A stretch of 64,000 nt of DNA from Nicotiana tabacum. Lineage: Eukaryota; Streptophyta; Magnoliopsida; Solanales; Solanaceae. This document shows positions 12,568-23,650 of the stretch, one piece after another; position 1 is the first letter of the stretch, and each line of letters opens with the position of its first letter. The translations under genes and the position numbers were made by a program. Location: contig NC_134082.1 of assembly GCF_000715075.1 (NCBI RefSeq), forward strand, positions 104,758,399 to 104,822,398, in the 5' to 3' direction. The notes beneath the pieces were generated by a model. The model ran no database searches. It worked only from the letters and a program-made list of their open reading frames with translations, and was not told where the DNA came from.

Positions 12568-12752
12568 CCGTGAGAGAATAGAATAACAAAAGTTTAGTAC
12601 TCGGATCAACAAATTCGCACGACAAGAATTTCAAGAATATGATGTTTTTCCTAAAGGTTCTACAGCCTCTCAAGGATAAATACAGATGTCTCTGTAACGA
12701 TCCGTGAGACTCTACTAAACCTGTTCATGACTCGTGAGACCTATGTAACCTA

Positions 12753-12766
12753 GGCTCTGATACCAA
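12753..12766 (-). other. Primer binding site, Tekay unit 1
   Basis: TTGGTATCAGAGCC on the minus strand lies two bases inside the LTR B edge. It is complementary to the 3' end of initiator-Met tRNA, the usual primer of chromoviruses. Confidence 0.88.
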
Positions 12767-12768
12767 CT

Positions 12769-15593
12769 TGTCACGACCCTAAACCCGGACCTGGTCGTGA
12801 TGGCGCATCTCATGAAGACATGGCTAGCCGACACTTTCCATTTCAGTATTTAACAGTTAAAGAGTAAGAAATAGTCTAAAGCATGATAAAATAATCCAAA
12901 GTTTAAGAAGATGATAGTATAATATGCGAAATACAACCCAACACAATCCGATACCGAGGTATCACTAGTCATGAGCATCTAAACAATCCGGAATACTGAG
13001 AGAAAACTACAGAGTTTAATATAGAAACTAAGAACATGAAGAAATAAAGATAGGGAAGAGCTCCGGGTTGCAAACACCGACAACTACCTAAAGACTCCTC
13101 GAATCCGCTTGAGCTGGAAATGATCAGCACTCGGGAGCGGGACCAGATGCACCTGAATCTGCACACGGGGTGCAAAGAGTAAAGTGAGTACTCCAACTCA
13201 GTGAGTAATAACCATAAATAAAGACTGAAAGCGGGAAATCATGTAAAACACATTTGCAAACTATAATGAAGCAGTAAAATCAATAAAAGATTTGTGAAAG
13301 TCATTTAGCGCAATTAAACTTCATGAAAACCTTTTTGAACATTTAAACAGGTAAAGGACATGCAATTAAGAAAATAAGCACACAAAGGTTCGCCCCACGG
13401 GCACAGTATCAACAAATCCGCCCCTCGGGCAATATCTTAGAACAATACAAGCCCATCAGGCTATATCTCACATCACAATGGGTATCCGCGCTCACTGGGG
13501 GTGTGCAAACTCCTGGAAGAGCCCCTTACGGCCCAAGCGCAATATCAAGTCATCTCGTGGCATCATCACTAGGCTCTCGGTCTCATATCAATCAAGACAC
13601 CTCGTGGCGTACATACCTCAGGCCCTCGGTCTCATAATCAATATCAAATGTTTCCTCACAACATAGGCCCTCGGCCTTACTCAGTCAAAATCCTCACAAG
13701 CCACTCGGGCAATAGTAAAACATGATTCTCAGCCCAAAATATCATTTAAAAGATCATTTAAGTGTTAAAACAGAGTAAACATGGTTGAGTACGAAAACAG
13801 TAAAATATAACATGACTGAGTTCAAGTATAAAGTCAAAACAGTGAGGAAATATCAATAAAAGTCCCCTAAAGGTTCAAATAGTTGGCATTCAGCCCAAAT
13901 ATGGCATTCAGCCCAAATAATAATGATAGCAAATAGATTTCAATCAAATACGCGGTAAAATAGTCATTCGGGACGGACTAAGTCACAATCCCCAATAGTG
14001 CACGACCCCACGCTCGTCATCTAGCGTGTGCGTCACTTCAATATAGCACAACGATGTGCAATCTGGGGTTTCATACCCTCAGAATATCATTTACAATTAA
14101 TACTCACCTCAATCCGGTCAAATCTCTAGCTCGCGACGCCTTTTCCCCTCAAATCAGCCTCCACTCACGTCGAATCTATCCAAAATCAGAACGAGGACGT
14201 CAAAATATACTAAGGGAACGAAGCCCAAGCGAAAATATTCAATTTACAACATAAATCCTGAAATTATCAAAACCCGACCCCCGGGCCCACATCTCAGAAT
14301 TCGATAATTTTATATCAATAGATTCCTTATCTCAATACGAGTTCATACATACCAAGAATACTGAAATCAGAATCCAAATGGCCCCTCAAAGTCTCATTTT
14401 AAAGTCTCTTAATCTCAAGCCCTAATTCCTCAATTTTTTGGCTTAGATTCCATGATTTATTAGGTAGATTTTACAATAGAATCGAGTTTTAAGTCCAAAA
14501 TTCTTACCTCCAAGTGATTCCCCTTGAATCCCTCTTCAATCCCCTTCAAAAAGCTCCGAAAACGACCAACAATGGAAGAAATAAACCCTAAATTCGCGAA
14601 TAAGGCGACTATTTAAACCTTCTGCCCAGGCCTGAAATCCTTCTTCGCGAAGCACAAAAATTCCATTGACCAAAACTCTTCTTCGCGAACGCAATATCAC
14701 CATCGCGAATGCGATGCCTCAGTTTCACCAACCTTCGCGAACGCGGCCAGGCCTCTCGCGAACGCGATGCTTTCCATTCCGGCCCTTCGCGAGCGCGGGA
14801 CTACCCTTCGCGAACACGAAGGACAAACCTGATGCCTCCCTTCCTGACCCTTCGCGAACACGAGGGTCCACTCGCGAACGTGAAGAACAAAATACCTGCA
14901 ACAATTGAATCCAAAATCTACAACTTTTCTTTAACTTAAAATGATCCGATCAACCCTTCGAAACTCACCCGAGGCTCCCAGGACCTCAACCAAAGGCACC
15001 AATATATCCCAATACCTTATTCAAACTTGTACCAATATTCCAAACACCTCAAACAACATCAAATCAATCAAAACACATCGGATTCAAGCCTAAGTTTTCA
15101 AAAATCTTCTGAATTCCGCTTTTGATCAAAAACCCAAACAAACCACGTCTGAATGACCTCAAATTTTGCACACAAATCCCAAATGAGACAACAGAATTAC
15201 AGCAACTCTCGGAATTCCATTCCGACCCTTGTATCAAAATCTCACCTATCAACCGGAAATCGCCAAAAATCCACTTTCGCCAATTCAATCCTAAATCTAG
15301 TCCGAACCTCCAAGACTTATTCTGATCACGCTCCTAAGTCTTAAATCACCTCCCGAAGCTAACCGAACCATCGGAACACATATTCGAGTCCTCTAACACA
15401 TAAGTCAACATCCGGTTGACTTTTCTAACTTAACCTTCCTCAAAAGAGACTAAGTGTCTCAAACCTTACCAATTCCTTTCTGAACCCTAACCAATCAACC
15501 CGGTCACATATAGAACCATTATACAAAGTAATAAGAAGCAGAAATGGGGGAAACAGAGCGGTAACTCATGAGACGACTGGCCGGGTCATCACA
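12769..15593 (-). repeat. Tekay array LTR B, shared middle LTR
   Basis: It runs from TGTCACGACC to GGTCATCACA, 2825 bp. It acts as the 5' LTR of unit 1 and the 3' LTR of unit 2. Compared with A and C it lacks 26 bp at 14650; the lost segment lies between direct CGCGA repeats, as expected for slippage or recombination between short repeats. No genes are seen. Confidence 0.9.
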
Positions 15594-18500
15594 TCCTCCC
15601 CAACATATACAAACGTTCGTCCTCGAACGAGTCAAGAAACATACCTGAAGCCTCAAATAGGTAAGGATATCTGCTCTGTATCTCCTGCTCGGTTTTCCAG
15701 GAAGCCTCTTCTACGGGCTGACCTCTCCACTGCACTTTCACTGAAGCTATATCCTTTGACCTCAACTTTCGAACATGACAACACAAAATAGTTGTTGGCT
15801 CCACATCATAAGTCAAATCATCATACAACTGAACCGTGCTGAAATCCAAAACATGAGACGGATCCCCAATATACTTCTGGAGCATAGAAACATGATACCG
15901 AATGCACACTCGACAAGCTGGGTGGCAAAGCAAGCTCATAAGTCACCTCCCCAATCCTCCGAAGCACCTCAAAAGGCCCAATGAACCGAGGACTCAATTT
16001 ACCTTTCTTCCCAAATCTCATAACATCGTTCATGGGAGAAACCTTCAACAGAACCTTCTCGCCAACCATGTAGGATCCATCTCGAGCCTTCTTGTCAGCA
16101 TAACGCTTTTGCCTTAACTGCGCTGTATGAAGACTCTCCTGAATCACCTTCACCTTTTCTAAGGCATCCTGCACCAAGTCTGTCCCCAATAGCCTAGCCT
16201 CACCCGGTTCGAACCAACCAACTGGAGATCTACACTGCCTCCTGTACAAGGCCTCATATGGAGCCATCTGAATACTCGACTGGTAGCTGTTTTTATAAGC
16301 AAAATCTACAAGCGGTAGAAACTGATCCCATGACCCTCCGAAATCACTGACACAAGCACGCAACATGTCCTCCAATATCTGAATAGCGCACTCGGACTGC
16401 CCGTCTGTCTGAGGGTGAAAAGCTATGCTCAACTCAACCTGAGTACCTAACTCTCGCTGCATAGACCCCCAAAATCGCGAAGTAAACTGAGTGCCCCTAT
16501 CTGAAATGATGGAAACTGGGACACCATGCAAATGAACAAAATCTCGGATATAGATCTCTGCCAACCGCTCTGCAGAATAGGTAGTGCACACAGGAATGAA
16601 GTGCGCGGACTTGGTCAGCCGAGCCACAATCACCCAAATAGCATCGAACTTCTTCAAAGTCCGTGGAAGTCCAACTACAAAGTCCATAGTGATCCTCTCC
16701 CACTTCCACTCTAGAATATCCATCTGCTGAAGCAAGCCACCTGGTCTCTGATGCTCATATTTCACCTATTGACAATTGAGACACCGAGCTACAAATCCCA
16801 CAATATCTTTCTTCATTCTCCTCCACCAATAGTGTTACCTCAAATCTTGATACATCTTCGTGGCACCCGGATGAATGGAATAGTGTGAGATTTGGACCTC
16901 CTCTAGAATCAACTCCGGAAGCACATCCACATTGGGCACACAAATCCGACCCTGCATCCTCAACACCCCATCATCACCAATGGTCATATCTTTGGCATCA
17001 TCTTGCTGAACTCTGTCCTTAAGGACAAGCAAATACGGATCATCATACGAGCGCTCTCTGATGCGATCATATAAGGAAGACCGAGAAACCACACAAGTCA
17101 ATACCCGACTAGGCTCCGAAACATCTAACCTCACGAATCGATTGGCCAAGGACTAAACATCAACTGCAAGAGGTCTCTCCCCAACTAGAATATATGTCAA
17201 ACTCCCCATACTCACCGCTTTTCGGCTCAAGGCACCGGCCACCACATTGGCCTTTCCTGGATGGTACAATATAGTGATATCATAATCCTTAAGCAACTCC
17301 AACCACCTCCGCTGTCAAATTGAGATCCTTCTGTTTGAACAAGTGTTGGAGGCTACAATGATCAGCAAACACCTCACAAGACACACCATACAAGTAATGC
17401 CTCCAAATCTTCAACGCGTGAACTATGACAACCAACTCCAAATCATGAACGGGTAGTTCTTCTCATGGGGCTTCAACTGACTAGAAGCATAAGCAAAAAC
17501 TTTACCCTCCTGCATCAAAACACAACTAATACCAACTCTTGAAGGATCACAATACACGGTATATGAACCTGAAGCTGATGGCAGAATCAACACTAGAGCT
17601 GTGGTCAAAGCTGTCTTGAGCTTCTGAAACCTCTCCTCACACTCGTCCGACCATACAAATGAAGCACCCTTCTGAGTCAACTTGGTCAAGGGCGATGCGA
17701 TAGATGAGAATCCATGAACAAACCGATGATAATAGCCTGCCAAACCAAGAAAGCTGCGAATCTCTGTGGCTGAGGACAGTCTGGGACAACTTTGAACCGC
17801 CTTTATCTTCTTCGGATCAACCTGAATACCCTCGTTGGACACTATGTGCCCCAAGAAAGCCACTGAACTGATCCAAAACTCACACTTGGAGAATTATGCA
17901 TAAAGATTCTCCTCCCTCAATCTCTACAATACAAATCTCAAATTCTCTACGTTCTCCTCCTGACTACACGAATACACTAGAATATCATCAATGAAGACTA
18001 TGACAAACGAGTCGAGATAAGGCCGAAACACACTGTTCATCAAATGCATGAACGCTACTAGGGCATTGGTCAGCCCAAAAGACATCATCAAGAACTCATA
18101 ATGACCATATTGGGTCCTGAAAGCTGTCTTAAGAATATCCGAGTCCCTGATCTTCAACTGGTGATAACTTGAACGAAGATCAATCTTGGAGAACACTCTC
18201 GCTCCCTGAAGCTGGTCGAATAAATCATCAATGCAAGGCAAAGGATACTTGTTCTTAATTGTTACCTTGTTCAATTGCCTATAATCAATGCACATCCTCA
18301 TAGTGCCATCCTTCTTCTTCACAAATAGAACCGGCGCACCCCAAGGTGACACACTAGGCCGAATGAACCCCTTATCAAGGAGTTCCTGAAACTGCTCCTT
18401 TAATTCCTTCAACTCCTCTGGTGCCATACGATACAGCGGAATAGAAATGGGCTGAGTGATCAGCACCAGGTTAATACCAAAATCGATATCCCTGTCCGGT

Positions 18501-19040
18501 GGCATGCCCGACAGGTCTGCAGGAAACACATCGGGAAAATCCCTCACAACTGGAACAGAATCAATTCTTGTAGTCTCAGCACCGACATCCCTCACAAAGG
18601 CTAGATACGAAAGACAACCTTTCCCAACCATACGCTGGGCTTTCAAGAATGAGATTACTCCACTGGGAACATAATCAGTCACACCTCGCTAGTACGACTG
18701 GGAACTCAATCCGTGGCACACCCGGTATAGCTAGTACGACTGTCTTAGCATGACAGTCCAGAATAGCACGACATGGAGATAGCCAATCCATGCCCAAAAT
18801 AACATCGAAATTCACCATACATAATAATAAAAGATCCACTTGGGTCTCCAGACCCCCAATAGTCACCACACACGATCGGTACACACGGTCTACAACAACA
18901 ATATCGCCCAACGGGGTAGATACATGATTAAGTAAAGCAAGAAACTCACGGGGCGTACCCAAATAGTGAGCAAAGTATGATGACTCATAAGAAAAGGTGG
19001 AATCGAGATCAAATAATACAGAGGCATCTCTGTGGCAGAC
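15589..19040 (-). pseudogene. Tekay unit 2 protease-RT-RNase H-integrase-chromodomain
   Basis: The minus-strand order is protease (about 19030-18675; ILGMDWL), RT (18682-17924 open for 252 codons, catalytic FIDD at 17995-17984), RNase H (17863-17400; YCDPS), and integrase with a zinc site at about 16900-16765 and catalytic D, D, E in MDFVVG, IISDRG and GQSE (16765-15821). A chromodomain (VRKLRSKDIASVKVQWRG) ends the protein, and the terminal TGA lies inside LTR B at 15591-15589. RT is better preserved than in unit 1. A 14-bp insertion near 18689 copies nearby GCTAGTACGACTG and shifts the frame just after the protease; other stops also occur. Confidence 0.88.
15594..15604 (-). other. Polypurine tract, Tekay unit 2
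   Basis: GTTGGGGAGGA on the minus strand abuts the LTR B edge and is identical to the tract of unit 1. Confidence 0.8.
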
Positions 19041-20605
19041 TAAAACAATACCTGTAATAACAACATCTGAAGCAATAGTATCGGGTTTGCCTGGAAGTGC
19101 ATAGAAACGGGCCTGCCCGCCACCTGATCGACCTCCCTCTCTAGGTGGCCCCTAGCTAACTAACCTCTACCCCTAGCTGGCTGGGCTGGTGGTGGTGAAG
19201 TAACTGGCGCTGAAACTAATGACTGACCCCTCTGCTGAGATGAACTCACAAGACGACGAGGGCACTGCCTCCATATATGACCCATCTCACCACACTCATA
19301 ACAAATCACAGGTGCTAGAGAAGGGGATTGAAGGGAACCCCTCACACCGGAGTGACTAGCAGATGCACCTAGCATAGAAGAGCCCTGGGGTGATGGACCA
19401 CAGGACGATCTCTAAGCTAGAAGGGCACTAAATGATGACTGACCCTAATGAGAACTGTGAGAACCATGACCCGATGACGCCCCACGATAACCTAAGCGAG
19501 CTGGCTGAGCATGCATGAATGGACGACCTCTGCCATGCTAAAACTGACCTCTTGAAGGAGTACCACTATAACTACCAGATCCTCGAGGCCTCTTGGCCTC
19601 CCTCTCTCTCCTCGCGCTCCTGGCGACGAACAGACTCAATCTCCCGAGAAATGTCTACAACCTCCTCAAAGTTAGCACCAATCACCCTCTACCTGGTCAT
19701 GAGAATACGAAGCAGATAAGTGAGGCCATCAACAAACCTCCTAGTCCTCTCTCTATCTGTCGAAACCAACCAAATAGCATGACGATCTAACTCGGAGAAC
19801 CTTATCTCATATTGCATCACAGTCATCTCTCCATGACGCAACCATTCAAACTCCCTACGCAGCTCCTCTCTGCGGATCTGTGGCACATACTTCTCCAAAA
19901 AGAGAACGGAGAACTGCTGTCAGGTAAAGGGTGTTGCACCAACAGGCCTATGCCTCTCAAAAGCCTCCCACCAAGTGAAGGCAGCTGCAAAAAACTGATA
20001 AGTAGTGAAAGCGACCCCGCTAGTCTCTAGAATACCCACTGTACGAAGCATCCTCTAACACTTATCTAAGAAGCCCTGGGCATCCTCGCCCTCTCCACCA
20101 GTGAAGGTCGTAGGCTGAAGTTTACCAAACCTCTCCAACCTACGTTGTTCGTCCTCTGGCATGGCAGGAACTACATAGTCCTGAGCAGCTGCAACCAGCT
20201 GGGCTGGATGTGCCCCCAGCATCTGAAGTCCCTGCACGACCTGCTTAGGTGTGCGAGCGGCGTGAGTCTAATTGCCTACCTCGTCTTGAGAAGTAGCTGT
20301 GGTTGTAATAGCTGAGACCGCCTAAGCTAGGCGAGTGCAGACTGATAGGAACTGAGCCAAGGCCTCCTGAAGACCCGGAATCACAATGGCACTGCTGGTG
20401 CCTGAGCTAGTGCTGCTAGAGCGCCCACAATTGGGACCTTATCCTGAACTGGGGTTGCTGGTGGATCTGCAGGTGCTACCCTAGCTATTGTACGTGCCAC
20501 ACCTCTGCCCCTACCGCGACTACGATTGTGTCCTCGGCCTCTAGTGGCCATAGCTGGTGGTACTGGTGGTCGTCCATCCTGACCGGTAGCGCGTGTCCTC
20601 ACCAT
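19041..20605 (-). pseudogene. Tekay unit 2 gag
   Basis: The ATG at 20605 opens MVRTRATGQDGRPPVPP, parallel to unit 1. The matrix/capsid region follows (LQPTTFTGGEGE near 20120; MTVMQYEIRFSEL near 19830) and then the knuckle CYECGEMGHIWRQC near 19310-19268. A 1-base loss near 20389 relative to unit 1 (CAATGGCACTG against CAATGGGCACCG) ends the first frame, and further stops follow. Confidence 0.82.
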
Positions 20606-20790
20606 CTTTGAGAGAATAGAATAACAGAAGTTTAGTACTCGAATCAACAAATTCGCATGACAAGAATTTCAAGAATATGAAGTTTTTGCTAAAGGTTCTA
20701 CAGCCTCTCGAGGATAAATACAGACGTCTCCGTACCGATCCATGAGACTCTACTAAACCTGCTCATGACTCGTGAGACCTATGTAACCTA

Positions 20791-20804
20791 GGCTCTAATA
20801 CCAA
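20791..20804 (-). other. Primer binding site, Tekay unit 2
   Basis: TTGGTATTAGAGCC on the minus strand differs from the unit 1 site by one C-to-T change. It sits two bases from the LTR C edge. Confidence 0.85.
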
Positions 20805-20806
20805 CT

Positions 20807-23630
20807 TGTCACGACCCTAAACCCGGCCCTGGTCGTGATGGTGCATCTCATGAAGACAAGGCCAACCGACACTTCCCATTTCAGTATTTAATAGTTAAAC
20901 AGTAAGAAATAGTCTAAAGCATGATAAAATAATCCAAGATTTAAGAAGATAATAGTATAATATGCGGAATACAACCCAACACAGCCCGATACCGAGGTAT
21001 CACTAGTCATAAGCATCTAAACAATCCGGAATACTCAGAGAAAACTACAGAGTTTAATACAGAAACTAAGAACATGAAGAAATAAAGATAGGGAAGAGCA
21101 TCGGCCTACAAACGCCGACATCTACCTAAAGACTCCTCAGATCCGCCTGAGCTGGAAATGATCAGCACTCGGAAGCGGGACTAGATGCGCTTGAATCTGC
21201 ACAAGGGGTGTAGGGAGTAAAATAAGGACTCCAACTCAGTAATTAATAACCATAAATAAAGACTAAAAGCAAAAAATCACATAAAACACATTTGCAACTA
21301 TATGTGAACGTCATTTAGCGCAATTAAACTTCATGAAAACCTTTTTGAACATTTAAATAGGTAAAGGACAGGCAATTAAGAAAATAAACACATAAAGGTT
21401 AGCCCCTCGGGCACAGTATCAACAAATCCGCCCTTCGGGAAATATCTTAGAATAATATCAGGCCTTCGGGCTATATCTTATATCACAATGGGTACCCGCG
21501 CTCACTGGGGGTGTGCAGACTCCTGGAGGGGCCCCTTACGGCCCAAGTGCAATATCAAACAATCTCGTGGCATCATCACTAGGTTTTCGGACTCATATCA
21601 ATCAATCCACCTCGTGGCATACATACCTCAGGCCCTCGGCCTCATAATCAATATCAAATGTTTCCTTACAACATAGGCCCTCGGTCTTACTCAGTCAAAA
21701 TCCTCACAAGCCACTCGGGCAATAGTAAAACATGATTCTCAACCCAAAATATTATTTAAAAGATCATTTGAATGTTAAAACAGAGTAAACATGGCTGAGT
21801 ATTAAAACAGTAAAATATAACATGACTGAGTTCAAGTATAAATTCAAAACAGTGAGGAAATATCAATAAAAGTCCCATAAGGGTTCAAATAGTTGGCACG
21901 AAGCCCAAATATGGCATTCAACCCAAATAATGATGATAGCAAAAATATTTCAGACAAATACGCGGTAAAATAGTCATTCAGGACGGACTAAGTCACAATC
22001 CCCAATAGTGCACGACCCCACGCTCGTCATCTAGCATGTGCGCCACTCCAATATAGCACAACGATGTGCAATCCGGGGTTTCATACCCTCAGAATATTAT
22101 TTACAATCATTACTCACCTCAATCCGGTCAAATCTCTAGCTCGCGATGCCTTTGCCCCTCGAATCGGCCTCCACTCACATCGAATCTATCCAAAATCAGA
22201 ACGAGGACGTCAAAATATGCTAAGGGAACGACGCATAAGCGAAAATAATCAATTTACAACATAAATCCTGAAATTACCAAAACCCGACCCCCGGAATCAC
22301 GTCTCGGAATTCGATAATATTTACATCAATAGATTCCTTATCTCCCCATGAGTCCATACATACTAAGAACACTGAAATTGGAGTCCAAATAACCCCTCAA
22401 ATACTCATTTTAAAGTCTCTTAATCTCAAGCCCTAATTCCTCAATTTTTTGGCTTAGATTCCATGATTTATTATGTAGATTTCACATTAGAATCGAGTTT
22501 TAAGTCCAAAATTCTTACCTCTAAGTTATTCCGCTTGAATCCTTCTTCAATCCCCTTCATAAAGCTCCAAAAATGGCCAACAATAGAAGAAATAAACCCG
22601 AAATTCGCAGACAAGACGACTATTTAAACCTTCTGCCCAGGCATGAAATCCTTCTTCGCGAACGTGGTCAAAGCCTCGCATTCGCGAAGCACAAAAATTC
22701 CATTGACCAAAAATCTTCTTTGCGAACGCGATCTCCCCATTGCGAACGCGATGCCTCAACTTCACCAACCTTCGTGAATGCGGCTAGGACTTTCGCGAAC
22801 GCGATGCTTACCATTCCTGCCCTTTGTGAACGCGAGACTCCCCTGGGCGAACGCGAAGGCCAAACCTGATGCCTCCCTTCCTGATCCTTCGCGAATGCGA
22901 GGGTCCACTCGCGAATGCGAGGGTCCACTCGCGAACGCGAAGAACAAAATACCTGCAACAGCTGAAGCCAAAATCTGCAATTTTTCTTTAACTTAAAATG
23001 ATCCGTTCAACCCTCCGAAACTCACTCGAAGCCCCCGGGACCTCAACCAAAGGCACCAACATATCCCAAAACCTTATTCAAACTTGTATTAATCTTCCAA
23101 ACACCTCAAACAATATCAAATCAATCAAAACACATCGAATTCAAGCCTAAGTTTCCAAAATCTTCTGAATTCCCCTTTTGATAAAAACCCCAATCAAACC
23201 ACGTCCGAATGACCTAAAATTTTGTACACACATCCCAAATGACACAACGGAACTACTACAACTCTTGGGATTCTATTCCGACCTCTATATCAAAATCTCA
23301 CCTACCAACCAGAAATCACCTAAAATCCACTTTCGCTAATTCAAACCTAAATCTACTCCGGACCTCCAAGACTCATTACGATCTGGCTTCTAAGTCCCAA
23401 ATTACCTCCCGAAGCTAACCGAACCATTGTAACTCATATCCGAGCCCTTTAACACATAAGTCAATATCCGGTTGACTTTTCCAACTTGACCTTCCTCAAA
23501 AGAGAATAAGTATCTCAAACCTTATCAAATCCTTTTCGAACTCTAACCAATCAACCCGATCACATATAGAACCATTATACAAAGCAATAAGAAGTAGAAA
23601 TGGGGGAAACCGAGCGGTAACTCATGAGAC
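20807..23630 (-). repeat. Tekay array LTR C (5' LTR of unit 2), end truncated
   Basis: It begins TGTCACGACC and matches LTRs A and B to CTCATGAGAC at 23630. The last 18-19 bp present in A and B (GACTGGCC...GTCACA) are absent and are replaced directly by the LINE-derived repeat at 23631. An internal deletion near 21300 is specific to this copy. No genes are seen. Confidence 0.88.
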
Positions 23631-23650
23631 AACCACCTGCCATCATTAAC
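23631..23650. repeat. 20-bp direct repeat flanking the Tekay array, right copy
   Basis: AACCACCTGCCATCATTAAC is the partner of 4742-4761, with two mismatches. It abuts the truncated end of LTR C. Confidence 0.75.

Larger units (their letters stand above)
4762..23630 (-). mobile_element. Tandem Tekay/Del chromovirus, LTR-int-LTR-int-LTR
   Basis: Three LTRs (4762-7569, 12769-15593, 20807-23630) alternate with two internal regions of nearly equal size (5199 and 5213 bp), all in minus orientation. The middle LTR has a polypurine tract on its right and a primer site on its left, so it serves both units. The pol domain order (PR-RT-RNase H-IN) and a C-terminal chromodomain identify a chromovirus; the initiator-Met primer site and sequence flavour favour the Tekay/Del lineage. 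The array sits inside the RNase H region of a LINE. Such arrays are usually explained by unequal recombination between LTRs. Confidence 0.9.

Noticed and set aside
4762..23630. Three independent Tekay insertions
   Set aside because: Only one insertion site is seen, and LTR B carries both the primer site and the polypurine tract of its neighbours with no target duplication between units.
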